From assembly GCA_029964075.1 (NCBI GenBank), contig CM057142.1, positions 29,390,392 to 29,454,391 on the forward strand: a stretch of DNA of 64,000 nt, given 5' to 3'. Positions 47,804-58,899 of this stretch are shown here, piece after piece. Origin of the DNA: Patiria pectinifera (taxonomy: Eukaryota > Echinodermata > Asteroidea > Valvatida > Asterinidae). Numbering within the stretch: position 1 is the stretch's first letter; each line of letters begins with the position of its first letter. Under the pieces are notes generated by a model, which worked only from the letters and a program-made list of their open reading frames with translations, was not told the origin of the DNA and searched no databases. The translations under genes and the position numbers were made by a program.

Positions 47804-49746
47804 CTGAAAATCGAAAATGATGTTCGTATGATGCTTCCGTAGCTAAATCACACGGGAATGTCCAATTCTTGCAGCCGCTTGGTTGTGTTAGACGGAGAGC
47901 TGGATAGTGTTTATTCAACATTTTGGGAACAAATCCCCTGATTGTCTTAAAGCATAGTATCATCGACCCTGATCACAGAATAGCCAATCTTATGTATCGC
48001 TGGATCAGACTAAGACCCATTGGCGCCATGCCAAGTGGGGCCAATTTTACATTTAATCAAAAAATTGAGAACAAGAACGAAACTAGTATCATTTGATAGC
48101 TTGGAACTTGTAGATTATGGGAATATAACTTAAGAATGATTTTAGATCAGACTTATTAACTTAAGAACGGCCCGAAAAGGGCGGAGGTGGGCGTGGCCGT
48201 CACCCCCTCTTTTTTCTTTCACTGATGCCGTTGCAACGCAACGGTAGATGAGAAAAGGAAACCAGCACTCATGGAATGTAAAAATATAACTTAAGAAGGA
48301 TATTAGGTCAGACTAAATCCTGCCAAGTTTCTTTGACAGTTGTTCTGATGTCTTGCAGTTATTTTGACACAAGGTTTATGAAAAAGGGGCATAACTTCGG
48401 CAAAAACTGTCCGTTTTTTAACATAGGTAGGCCTACGTGTTAACTTTTCTCATTGAAAAGTACATGAACATGAAAGCGTGCATGAGATGCTAACAGATAG
48501 AATTGAAACAGTGCAAATGTGCTTCAAAATTTAAATTGGGAAAATGAAACCATTTTTATTGATGACTTCGCACATGTGGAACATGAAAATAAAGCTTAAG
48601 AATTCTTTTTGGTCAGACTAATTAACATAAGAGCGGCGCGAACAGCGTGGAGGGGGCGGGGCCGCAACCCCCTCCATTGACGTTTTGGCTCCTATCGTCG
48701 CAATGCACATATTAAATTCTTCCAGGCTTCTCTGGCAGCTGTTCTGATGTCTTGAAGTTATTTTGACACCAAATTTATAAAAATAGGGCATAACTTCGTC
48801 CAAAATTTTCAAATACCACAACAGGTATAGGCACGTTTCTATTACATGGAGCACGTAAAACGTACATTGGAGGGCGCGTGAGAGTGCCGACTTTAAATAA
48901 CTATGACAACGAAACATTTTAACAGGTTCAATTGAAACTTTACAGATACACTACAGATGTTCTGGATTCGTTTCATTTAAGATATCAACTTTTGAGTAAA
49001 AAATGGGTAATTATGCGAAAGCACAGGTAGCAGGAGTTGGCGAATTTAAAAAAACGTCCGAACGTCCCAGCACCGAATATTTGGAATAATTTGAAGTCTG
49101 CGATTCAACACATCTAAATACGCCTCTGTTTTGATACACACTCTATTTAAATACATATAGATACATAGGCCTAAATAAGACATTGTCTGGGTTTTTAATG
49201 CAGGATATGATATAAATAGAGAAACCACAAACTCTGGTGTTGACCACGCATTCAGGAGTCAATATAAGGCCTGCCCTTCACCGACGATTTTTTTTAAACC
49301 GACCTATTGTTTTAATTAAGAATATACGTCGGTGAAGAGCAAACCAAATATTGAATTAACCCCCTCCCCCTTTAAGCATTTCCTCGACCGGGCAAGTTTG
49401 TTAACTCCCCCCCCTCTCGCCGGCATGGATTTACGCCACTGAATGTACGCCAATAAAACATGCACAAAATCCCAACGAATGAGCGAGATCATGAAATATC
49501 GGCAGTCGCCGTGTAAAATGCAAAACCTTTGTCAGTGATGGACGCAAACCAACGCTATTATATGGAAGTTGTCAAAAAAAATCTGAAAATAATGTGTCAG
49601 TATGTGTGAAAGTTATGGACTTGAACACTGGTTTCACAGCAATTTTATCTTAAAGGGTGGTGCATCAGCTTTACACGTCATTTAGAACCAGAAAGTGTAG
49701 TGTAAACGAATGGAGTACGCGCATGTGTTGGTTCACTGCATTAATA

Positions 49747-50400
49747 AGGGAATAAATGTGTGCTCCGGAGGTTTTTATCACTCTGTTTAATACCACTTAG
49801 AGTCTGGGTGCTGATAATTACCCGAGCCGGAGGCGAGGGTAATTATCAGCACCCAGACTCTAAGTGGTATTAAACAGAGTGATAAATACCGACCGAGCAC
49901 ACATTTATTCCCATTCATAAATACCTTTTCGGTAAAAAAAGATCAAACAATTCATTCAAAAATCCTGATTTTGTTCAGCAAGTTCACTTCATGCTTTTTG
50001 AAACATCCCTCTAGCAAAATAATGGAATGTTCAGCTGGCGAGTAAGATGTAAACAACCCTTTTATGGAGATTGACGCGCGCGTAGCATGTTCTGCGCGAC
50101 ATGGACGCGATGTCGCGCAGAACGCACCTGGGGCGTTGCGTTTTGAATTTAGAACTATAAAATTCTGACTCGCTGGTAGTGTTGCGCATGCCTACGTGAG
50201 GACTGTGATCGTTCAACCAATAAAACGGTAAGAGGCACTGGATTTTTAGGAGTCCACATTTTATGTGACACTGGAAAAGTGTTTAAGACTGGTCTTAAAC
50301 ACTTTTCCATGTCTATCCATGTCTTTATCATCCGTTTAATACCGGCCACGTGACGGGCTCTCGACCAATAGGAATAGCTAAACTGTCTGAGGTATTTATG
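49747..50400. mobile_element. Foldback insertion, right arm only
   Basis: 654 bp absent from the left arm near 6420-6426, with AATA on both sides (49743-49746, 50401-50404). The first 165 bp (49748-49912) form an almost perfect hairpin: about 75-bp arms starting GGGAATAAATGTGTGC around an 11-nt loop. The rest starts and ends with ATTCATAAATACC-like inverted ends and holds two further short hairpins, one with GTTCTGCGCGACAT arms and one with AAGTGTTTAAGAC arms. No coding potential. Superfamily not assigned. Confidence 0.8.
49748..49912. repeat. 165-bp near-perfect hairpin
   Basis: Arms of about 75 bp begin GGGAATAAATGTGTGC and contain TTAATACCACTTAGAGTC and GCACCCAGACTC. The loop is GAGCCGGAGGC. 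The high arm identity implies a recent origin or active correction. Confidence 0.88.
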
Positions 50401-50404
50401 AATA

Positions 50405-53400
50405 TAAAATAAAAAGACTAGATCGGCAGCACGTGCATACGCGCGGCTATGCATGGAGGGTCACGTGCTGAAGGACAAATTCAAATTGCGCGCTAGACGT
50501 GACGAATGCAACGCCATTTACGCGCACAAATGTGTGTTTATTTCTGCTACTTGAGACCTTCAATGCTAAAATTGTACACAAGAGATTAAAATAAGACAAC
50601 ACTGTTCGCATAATGTTGAAACCCCAGTCTAATCTTGTTGTTTATTTCAATCAAACATGGATGATTATGATTATGACTAGGGCCTACTTAGCAAAATTGG
50701 TTGTCTAATTAAACGGGTTTATAAGTTTGCAGAAAATAAACTGACAATACCGTAATCGTTAAATGAAAAGCGGCACGCCAACGTGCGAGCGAACCATTAT
50801 TATATGTCTATGGAGCGAACGTGAGCGCAAATACTCGGTGCGCAGTTCTAGCTCCACGAACGTTCACAGCTAGGTCACGTGCAGGAAGGACAATAACATT
50901 TTAGCCATTGATCTCCATATACACAGTATATGGAGTTCAATGCATTTAGCTCGATCCAACCCGTCCCCAGGGTGTCGAGCAGTACGCGCCATTGGATCAT
51001 TTGCATGTGCAAAATTTTTGCATACGTATGCAAATGAGGAATAGTCTGGTACCTGCCTGTACGTTACATAAGCGTTTGTTTTTTCATGCAGTGTCTGGGG
51101 TAAAACACAATCAATTCGTTGCGCATTAGTTGCGAAAACACGATTGTTTTCGAAGTTAAAATGTTACAATCTATCCCGCCAATATGCAATATCTCATTTC
51201 ATATTAATATGAACAAATTGGAAAGGAAAAGAGTATTTTTTGAGAAAGCTTGGACGTTATAATTACAATCATCGTGAAAACACGTAATGCACGTTGGAAA
51301 TAACTACACGAACTACTCGACATAAATCCATTGCTAACCAATTGCGGTCAGGCCCGGATTACCCAATAGGCACAGTAGGCACTGTGCCCAGGGCCTACGA
51401 AAAATGTGGGGGCCTACGGAAAAAATTGGGGCCCTACGAAAACTTGGGAGGGGGGGCCTACAAAAATACCGCAGTGTGCCATAAAACACATAGCTCTACC
51501 CACACACACCCACACGCGCAGACAGAAGTTTTTAAAACAGTTTGAGGGTCTCAAACGACGCTGTACAGCATGTATGCATCGGCCCTACGTATAAAATGTA
51601 CGTGTAAAGTCTGTCGTTCTGAAGCACGGTGCCAACCATGGGCGTCGATCGGTGGGGAACGGGGGGACATGTCATTCCCCAACGATGTTCGTCCCTGAAT
51701 AAAAATATGAAGCCTACATTTGATTCTATAGCTCAGATAAGCTGATTTAATGACTACAAACTCGAAAAAGATGTTTAAATGATAATCTTGTGCTAAAACT
51801 TTGGCAGTCGTCAGATATTGCCTCAAATTACAACACAGGGCGCCTGGAATCCAATGTTTTCATTGCCCTTAAGCGGGCCCCGAACCCCGCGCCTTTTAAG
51901 CTTCGCACTCGCACAATTAGTACTGATCAAGATACACATGTATGTTCCACCCCCACTAAAGAAGCGAATGACGCCCTCGAGAATTGGTGCCAACAGGCTG
52001 TTAGAGCTAGGACCTATACCAGTTTAGCCTGGCTTGATTTGTACAGCCCCCCCCCCCCAACAAACTTGTGTTCTGGATCCGTCCTTGCTCCTCCGCTCCT
52101 AATAGGCCTAATCTATAGCAACATATTTTTATGATGTGTTTTTTTTAGATAGGGACATTTCCGGTTCTTATTACATGATTTTCCTAGTGTATCCAACTAC
52201 AGGCGTTGATTACTCATAACATGGTTTTTGGGGACATTCCTCATTTTACCACATTACGTCACAAAATAGCCCCCCTCGAGATGAAAATAAAACTGCCCTT
52301 AAACGCACATGAAAGCATTATGATCGCGTTTAAAAATGATCTCCTCTCTTGTAATGCTAAAGTGCCCCTCGAAAAAAACAAATACCCCTCGCGCATTAAC
52401 AAGATTGTGAACCTTCTCGAGATGGAAAACAATCCCTCGAAAACACGAATGACCCCTCTCGCATTAAACAAAATTGTTCCCCTCTCAAAATGGAAAACTG
52501 GCCTGTAAAGAAATAATAGTGCCCCTCACACTTTTAAAATGTAATGCAAACATTTTAAAAAATGTATATCAATGTTGGAAGTAAATTTTGCTCTGGGTAA
52601 CATGTATTCTTTGCAATGTGAACGAAAATAATTTCACAATTTTCTCCTCTTTCACACCGACGAAAGGCGCCTTTTTTCTGAGCAAATGCCTCTTTTTGGT
52701 GATGCCCCCAGTTTTAAAAGCGTTCCGCCGCCGCCGATTGGTAAAATTGTATTCGCTTGGTAAGTACACAATACGACCTTAATTTAGATCGTTCAGTCGC
52801 CAAAGGTTCATGGATTTGCTTTGTTTCATCTCAAAGGCCTTTTCATGACCGTAGACTTGAGTCAAGGCGTATGGCAACCCGTACACGAAAAAAGACCATG
52901 CGAGTGGCAGGTTTCGTTGGCTCCATGCGCCGTCATCAGGGGCGTAATTCCCGGGGTGGGGGTGAGGTGGGGGTATATACCCCCACACTTTTTGACCGGG
53001 GGATGGGGGTATTGAATCACCCCCAGCTTTTTTTCTGATGAGAAAAAAAAATGAGGATTTTGAGGTATTTTCCGAACGTCCCAGCAACTAAAATGTATTC
53101 AATAGCACTGGAAAGTGGATAAACAAAGTACAAAAGCTTTTAAAAATGTAAGCGCGAGTATACATAATATTAATAATGATAAAGAGCGTCCCAGTATAAT
53201 GTGGTGTCCAGCCCCCCCCCCACCTTTTTCGAATGTCCACGGCCGGGAAATTCGGGCGTTTCATGTGCCACCAAGAATTTGCCACGGTGATTTCATTTTT
53301 CCTAGTTCATTGTGGGAGATGGTCGACACATTCACAGCGCGGGACATTTAAAATTGTTAGTTTTTTCCGGTCAGTAGTTTCGTAAGCATATGATTCGAGT

Positions 53401-54175
53401 ATTAATTTGCCTTTTTCTTTTCTTTGTATCAAAGAAAAAAAAAGTATGTATGTGTTTTAGTAAGGCAGCAGAACGCTATACCCGAATTTACAACCACTTA
53501 GCTAAAGTTGTTTAATGACACTCATTCAAATGGGACTTGTTTTGTCGACCGTAATTTGAAAAACTGACACTCCATGGCAAACTCTTGGTGGTGCACTGCA
53601 TTGTGAATCGCCCGAATTTTATGATTTTGGTCAAACCCCCACTCGCCAGCACAGATTTACGCCACTGGCCGTCATTGCACTCGCGTGGTCTCGCGTCTAA
53701 TCTTGCCACCGGCTGACGTTAGCGTGACATTGTATTATGGCATCATTCCCTAGACTTTGCGTAAGTACAAGAAAAGATGAATTTTCCCAAGCTAGCTAAG
53801 GGAGCTGAATAAGAATCAGACAAACAAACTTTCCTCGTAAAAAATTGTCAACGGGTCAGTAATTTGATCTAAATATAATGAAGTACGGGAAACTTGCTAG
53901 ACTTTCTCTCAATCATAGTGACATGTCAGTGTCGGCCGAAAGACGTGCGACGCGAAACAATAATTGATGAGACAGAATAAGGACGAGCTTGGTAAGGTTA
54001 ATTGCTCGTAGTGACTCTGAATAGTCAACGCTCAGTACATAAGAATGATTGTAGAAAAGAGTTACGTAACAGCATTCATGTGTATAGCACGATGCTGATG
54101 CATCTTTCGTGCAGCTATGAAACAAAAGGTAACTCTCTCACTGCGGAAAGAAGGATTATCTTTTAAACGCATAGA
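50405..54175. other. Intron 2 DNA, mirror of 0.45-6.4 kb
   Basis: No gene supported. Contains the CAGGCCCGG MITE part (about 51.35-51.55 kb), the single TTAA empty site of the left composite (near 51.88 kb), and hAT-type ends CAGGGGCGTAATTCC at about 52.94 kb and CAGTGGCGTAAATC in reverse complement at about 53.66 kb. All are within intron 2 of the right-arm gene. Confidence 0.6.
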
Positions 54176-54179
54176 TAAA

Positions 54180-54640
54180 AGCACCTACTGAAACAGCCTA
54201 GTTGTTAAGCTGTCTGACAACGGACCCAGGGTTAGGGGTTCGAGCCCGCTTGGTGTCATTTTTGGTTTTCGATGCCCGTGGTTAATTCTGTCATTTAAGA
54301 GTATTAATTTCCCGTCGTCATTTACCAACAGCAGTTAGCTCGGTCGGTCGGTAAGCTGACTCACAAGTTGGGACTGTCTGCGAAGTCCAGGTTGGCGTCT
54401 GCGTATAGGTACGGGGTTCTTTTGCTGACTCGGCAGCAAGGCTTAGGGTGCCACCTCGTTTCCTCCCTTTATGGTGCCTGACTTTCGAGTTACATGGATG
54501 GACAGGGAAGGAGGTGTGGTGGGCCGGGTACCGAGTCCCGGAAGAGTTCTATATGGAAGTCGGTAAGGGGCTCATTGAGTTAGGGTCATAAGTCCGACTC
54601 CTGAAGACTTGGCCATCGCCACATAACTTTTTGTTTTATT
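54180..54640 (+). mobile_element. tRNA-derived SINE, right copy
   Basis: Mirror of 1-452. The A-box and B-box-like motifs lie at about 54198-54212 and 54236-54246. The body ends in a T-rich stretch at 54628-54655. It lies at the last position that can be compared between the two arms. Confidence 0.6.
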
Positions 54641-54844
54641 TTCTTTCTTTTCTATCGGAAGACAATTGCAAGAATGATTGAGAACTTGTACTCTAATCGT
54701 TTGAAAGTAATTTTTAAAATGCTCGAAAATACCCAATTCAATGCACCTATAATGTTTTTATTTCATTGTCGGAAAACTGCATGTACATGCTCAGTACCTT
54801 TGCGCATACCTTGTTCAGGCCTGTTCCCTGTTCCCAGACTGCAG

Positions 54845-55153
54845 GGGGGGGGGGGTCTTTAAATCCTGTAGTAGACATTTTTATATTTTTATATTTTTTA
54901 TACGCACAGCTGTAGCTGTCAGCCCCCGTATATGAAGCGACTTCGCGCGGCAGCTTGTGCCGACATGACTGAATGTACAATCTTTTGACATGGGTTTCAG
55001 AACCGGATTTTAGCTTCGTGGATGGAGTTTTGAACAGCGGTGTTTATTATTTACATTCTCCACTTTGTTCTTATTCCCTCTTCCTTTCCCCTTCCTTCTC
55101 CATTCTTTGGAACACTAGTGCCTAGGGCCTACGAAACACTTAATCCGGGCCTG
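54845..55153. other. Unique flank; G-run and single CAGGCCCGG end
   Basis: Past the palindrome. A 13-G run lies at about 54845. The reverse complement of CAGGCCCGGATTAAGTGTTT lies at about 55134-55153, one end of the family at 24322-24583, without a partner. No gene seen. Confidence 0.5.
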
Positions 55154-55194
55154 ATTGCGGTATCGAATCAGGATACAGAAAGAACGTTTCCTAT

Positions 55195-55855
55195 CCTGCA
55201 CCCGATTTCATCAAACTCTTCGTAACTTACGATGCATCGCAGCGCTGCGATGCGTCGTATCTCTACGATGCGTCGCAGCTGCGACGCGTCCTGCGATCCA
55301 TTTCACTAAACACGTCGTAAGTGCGACGCGTCGTAGGTGTATTTATAGCACATCTCGATGACTGTTTTATGTATTTAGTCAGCGTACAGTAAATAGTCGT
55401 CTGATATTCAGCAAACAGTCGTCGGATCTCAGCTCGAAATTTGTTAAAACGTAAAACAAAATGGCGGCCGTGCGATGCAATTTAAAGGAAAACAAGCTGT
55501 CATTGGACTGTATAGCTACTTTGAAATTTCAACTCTAATATTCCGGTCTAATTCATAATTATTCATTGAGTTTTCTATTGACAACTTTACACACATTGCC
55601 TCGGTATTATAATCTCGTTAATGTAATGTTTATGGCATAAAACTGGCTTAGAAATGACTCTTCTTATTTTGCGACGACCACAAGACACGTCTTAACTTGC
55701 GTCGTGTTTAAAGCCGTTGTCAAGGAACTTACGACGCGTTCAACACATCGCAACTTTCGTGAAATGGAAGATACGACGCGTCGCGAGTTGCGACGTGTTA
55801 CACGTCGTAACTCGAGTTGCGACGCGTCGCAGCGCTTCGTGAAATCGGGTGCAGG
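55195..55855. mobile_element. MITE with CGACGCGTCG-rich ends
   Basis: 661 bp with inverted ends CCTGCACCCGATTTCA. Both subterminal regions (about 55225-55345 and 55725-55845) are dense in overlapping palindromes of CGACGCGTCG, GCGATGCGTCG and TTACGACG. The interior is AT-rich and non-coding. No clear target duplication could be read. Confidence 0.75.
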
Positions 55856-55869
55856 GCTTACTATTGGAA

Positions 55870-56520
55870 ACGAGGTTGGAATAAAGTAAGCACTGGGGAC
55901 GAGGTAAATTGGTGCGTGTGGACGCGCTGCCGATAAAGTCTTTTTTTTTTAAATTCTCTATCTATGGTTCACGGGCTGAATCACGCGCTAATGTCTTAAA
56001 ATACACATATTTTGTGCGCATCATGTATTTACCTCGGTACTCTATTTGCATCACGTTTCTAAGGTTTGTGAGGTACAATGAAAGAATATGTAAAATGGTT
56101 CGCTCATTCAAACCAATTATACCCGACAGTGCCTGGAAGTCACGTATCATCATTTTTATTTTCAGAATAGCACGCTGTACATGTAGAGCACACGTGTTTA
56201 ATTTTGGGGATGCTCATTGGGATGCTGTCCGGAATCTTGCATCAAACATATATTTTAAATGTAATAAAGATACTTTTTAAGACGGAATTTACGTCGGAGA
56301 GATGTGATTTTTTTGTTCTGCCCTTCGCCGACGATAAAGTACGCCGGCAAATGGCAAAAACCAATAGAAGATTAAATAATTATTAAAATGATGGACAAAA
56401 TCAAGGAAACCTAAATGCAATTTCCCTTCCCCCCCCCCCCCCCCGAAAAAAATAGATGGAGATTCTGGTGGGCTACCACATGCGCTTTACTGGCGTGTAG
56501 GCCTATCTAATTTAATTACA
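55870..56520. other. Intron 2 segment, no element resolved
   Basis: AT-rich. A degenerate CACCGACG/CGTCGG foldback lies at about 56288-56360. A C-run occurs at about 56430-56444. The 123-residue frame at 55909-56280 has no recognisable features. Confidence 0.5.
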
Positions 56521-56522
56521 TA

Positions 56523-57031
56523 CAGGGTGAGTAAAAAAAACACGAAACCCACCTGTCGGGACCCATTGTTTTAGTGAAGTTCTGCATGTAGCACTTTCAA
56601 AATGTCAGATATGAGAGCCCAATTCATAGCTTTCTTTCAGTACAAGAATCATTCAAATCACTCATGTACTTTTCAAGTTACGGAAATTTAAACGCAACCA
56701 CCGTTTTAAATTTCTGTCCACTGATCACAAAAAGGGAATTGTTCTTTCAGCCAAACCAAAACAAATCTCAAAGGTTGCGTGTGAATGGTTTTCGTTTTGC
56801 TGAAAGAACGAACGCCTTTTTTTGTGATCCGTGGACAGAACTTTAAAACGGTGCTTGTATTTAAAATTCCGTAACTTAAAAAGTACGTAAGTGATTTGAA
56901 TAATTCTTGTACAAAAAAAAAAAGCTTATGAATTGGAGTTTTATATCCTAGATTTTGAAAGTGCTACAGGCAGAACTTCACTAAGACAATAGTCCCGGCA
57001 TTTGGGGTTCTTTATTTTTTTACTCACCCTG
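56523..57031. mobile_element. Palindromic mariner-type MITE in intron 2
   Basis: 509 bp, flanked by TA at 56521-56522 and 57032-57033, with ends CAGGGTGAGTAAAAA and their inverse. Most of its length is inverted-complementary: 'gttttaaa.ttctgtccac.gatcac' and 'gaaagaac' blocks on both sides. It ends 58 bp downstream of the exon 2 donor. A second copy is at 62437-63237. Confidence 0.88.
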
Positions 57032-57089
57032 TAAATGTCAGTAAAGCGCAAGGGAAAAATGTCCTTGCATTTTGTGCATCTTTGCTCAC

Positions 57090-57302
57090 CTCTTTGCTTC
57101 TCAGCGGAGAAGAGAATCAGTCGGTGATTAGTCAGGAACGCCCTTCCGGTTAGCATGGGTGCCTTTACGGGGGGTCTGAGGGCCTTATGGGTGCCCCAGC
57201 GGTGGGGCTCCGGTACCCACTCCTCGCACACGTGGAAGTTAACATTGGTGAACGGTAACGACTGGCCGTGGAGCAGGAAGGATTCGTCAGGGTAGAGCAG
57301 GT
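57090..57302 (-). CDS. GRAM-like protein, exon 2
   Basis: 213 nt, phase 1 at both ends. Acceptor TTCTTTGTAATGTAG ends at 57303; donor GTGAGC starts at 57089. The translation LLYPDESFLLHGQSLPF...VNFHVCEEWVPEPHRWGTH...MLTGRAFLTNHRLILFSAE has the first-strand and 'G-x-(A/L)-(F/Y)-L-T-x-x-R-(L/V)-I' signature of GRAM/GLUE-type PH-like domains such as WBP2 and myotubularins. These domains usually bind phosphoinositides or membrane proteins. Only the unique flank carries this exon; the left-arm copy would lie outside the window. Confidence 0.85.
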
Positions 57303-57590
57303 CTACATTACAAAGAATAGCATGACACAAACAATGTAGAAAAATATTTAAAAAAATTACAAAATGTATCAAATTAATTTTTCCTTCCAATGAGGGGTGT
57401 TGTGATGTGTCAGACTAAACTCGTATACATCTCAACTATAGGAGTCATTTAGCGGGGATTTTTTTTGGGGGGGGGGGAGAGGGGTGTTTTTTTTTTGTTC
57501 CCAAGAAATGAAAGGACAAATTAATATTAAGGCAGGCAAATAACTAACGGACTCATTGATATGAACTTGCTTTAAATGTTCTTTCTAAAT

Positions 57591-57815
57591 TCCAAAGAGT
57601 GAAATTAGGGACTAGACGTTTTAGAGTAAAAATCACTCTCATTTTCGATTGAAATAGTCTGAAAAAATAGAACCACTTCAGTCGAAGCTCGAGTGAAAAC
57701 TCGATCTTTACAGTTGAAGAAAGTTCACTCTAAAACGTCTAGTCCCTAGTTTCCGACTATGGGAGTGAATCTTCACTCGAATGGAGTGAATTTTCACTCT
57801 TCGGAATTTAGAGAG
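57591..57815. mobile_element. CTCTCTAAATTCC-ended MITE, copy 2
   Basis: 225 bp, inverted relative to 38371-38600 and sharing blocks such as GGGACTAGACGTTTTAGAGT. Ends TTTCTAAATTCC and CTCTCTAAATTCC. The flanking TA is not preserved here. It lies in intron 1. Confidence 0.75.
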
Positions 57816-57919
57816 TTGCGTCCGTCATTTGTAATTTGTGATTTTTGTTCGACAAAGCAGTGGCCTTCTTTCATTGATTTCTTCAAAATGACAGCATGCC
57901 AGAAGGAATAACCTCACAA

Positions 57920-58025
57920 GGAGTTTAGTCCCATTACTATCTTTAAACCAAGTATGTACTTTTCTATAATAATTACGTCAGTTACTTTTTGGATAGCTGC
58001 AAATAATGGACTGTACCTTTAAAAA
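57920..58025 (-). repeat. Copy of the IICSYPKSN exon-like piece
   Basis: About 100 bp closely similar to 15165-15265 and its mirror: 'gttactttttggatagctgcaaat' on the plus strand and IICSYPKSN on the minus strand. It lies in intron 1 of the GRAM-like gene and has stops in frame, so it is a dispersed copy, not an exon. Confidence 0.6.
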
Positions 58026-58547
58026 CAAACCTTAGCTTATTTGTGTTTCTAAATGACGTTTTACAGATTATCAATGTTGAAACCCGTTTTGCTGATTAGT
58101 AGAAGTTTGTATATCCCGAAAACTGCAATGTATAGCATTCTGCAATAGCTCGACAAATTGACAAGCTCTTTTGGAAGTGTGCATCAAGGAGCAATTTCGA
58201 ATACGAGAATATGGTTCCGTCATTAGTCAGTTCCTTTCCTACCAATAACCATGCGCAGTGGAAGACCGCGCAAACTTACCATGGTAATGTATGTACGTAT
58301 TTATGTACGTATTACTTCGTATGTACGTGTTTTGTCATCAAAAGTGTCGTATTCGGGCAACAGACTGTACAACTTGTACATTATCACCCACGTTTTCGCC
58401 AGTCGTGTCTCGCCGGTTGTCGTAAACAAATTGCACACTAATTTTTTTGCATGGGGTTCAGTTCCAAAGTGTCGATTTAAGACGGTCAAACTTCGATTCA
58501 GCATGGTTATACTTTTAGAACTTGCTCTAATGGTGTATACTGTTTAC

Positions 58548-58857
58548 CTGTGAGAAATTCCCCGTAAGACACCGTCTCCGGCAGCCAGCTCTTGTCTTGT
58601 TCCAACTCCTTGGAGCCCCTCTCAATCTCCCTGGTGACCGCGAACTTGAGCTTGCCGTTGCTGGTGTGCGTGCAAACGATCTCCTCGAACACATCCTTGG
58701 AGACTGGATCCAGCTGGGGCGGTATCCATGAGGGTGGGGCCGGTTGGCGGTTGACCACCGCAGACGGCGTCGTGGAAACCTGCCATCGGTCTATTTTCGG
58801 TGTGCGGGTCATTTGTGTTGCTACCACAGCCTTGGGCGCAATCGGAGAAAGTGCCAT
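58548..58857 (-). CDS. GRAM-like protein, exon 1
   Basis: ATG at 58855-58857 has a favourable context (A at -3, G at +4). It codes 103 residues plus one base, ending at donor GTAAAC below 58548. It starts MALSPIAPKAVVATQ, has a Pro-rich stretch (QPAPPSWIPPQLDP), then VFEEIVCTHTSNGKLKFAV and SWLPETVSYGEFLT. Joining to exon 2 in phase 1 gives EFLT-D-LLYPDESF, and all four exons total 990 nt (329 residues plus stop). An acceptor-like CCCAAG inside the exon (ending at 58831, phase 0) would let an upstream exon at 61534-61728 replace the first nine residues. Confidence 0.8.
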
Positions 58858-58899
58858 TTTTGCAATGTGGGAATCAAATGGTGTGGAAATTGATTAATA

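Larger units (their letters stand above)
28949..54629 (-). repeat. Right arm of giant inverted duplication
   Basis: Mirror image of 1-28448. Similarity stops at about 54629 only because the partner arm reaches the window edge. The right arm is contiguous with the unique flank that carries exons 1 and 2 of the GRAM-like gene, so it represents the natural arrangement at that end. It lacks at least four insertions found in the left arm and has at least two of its own. Confidence 0.93.

Noticed and set aside
51790-52134. 114-residue open frame
   Set aside because: It runs through a MITE with a C-run and the empty TTAA site; the left arm is interrupted there by the insertion.
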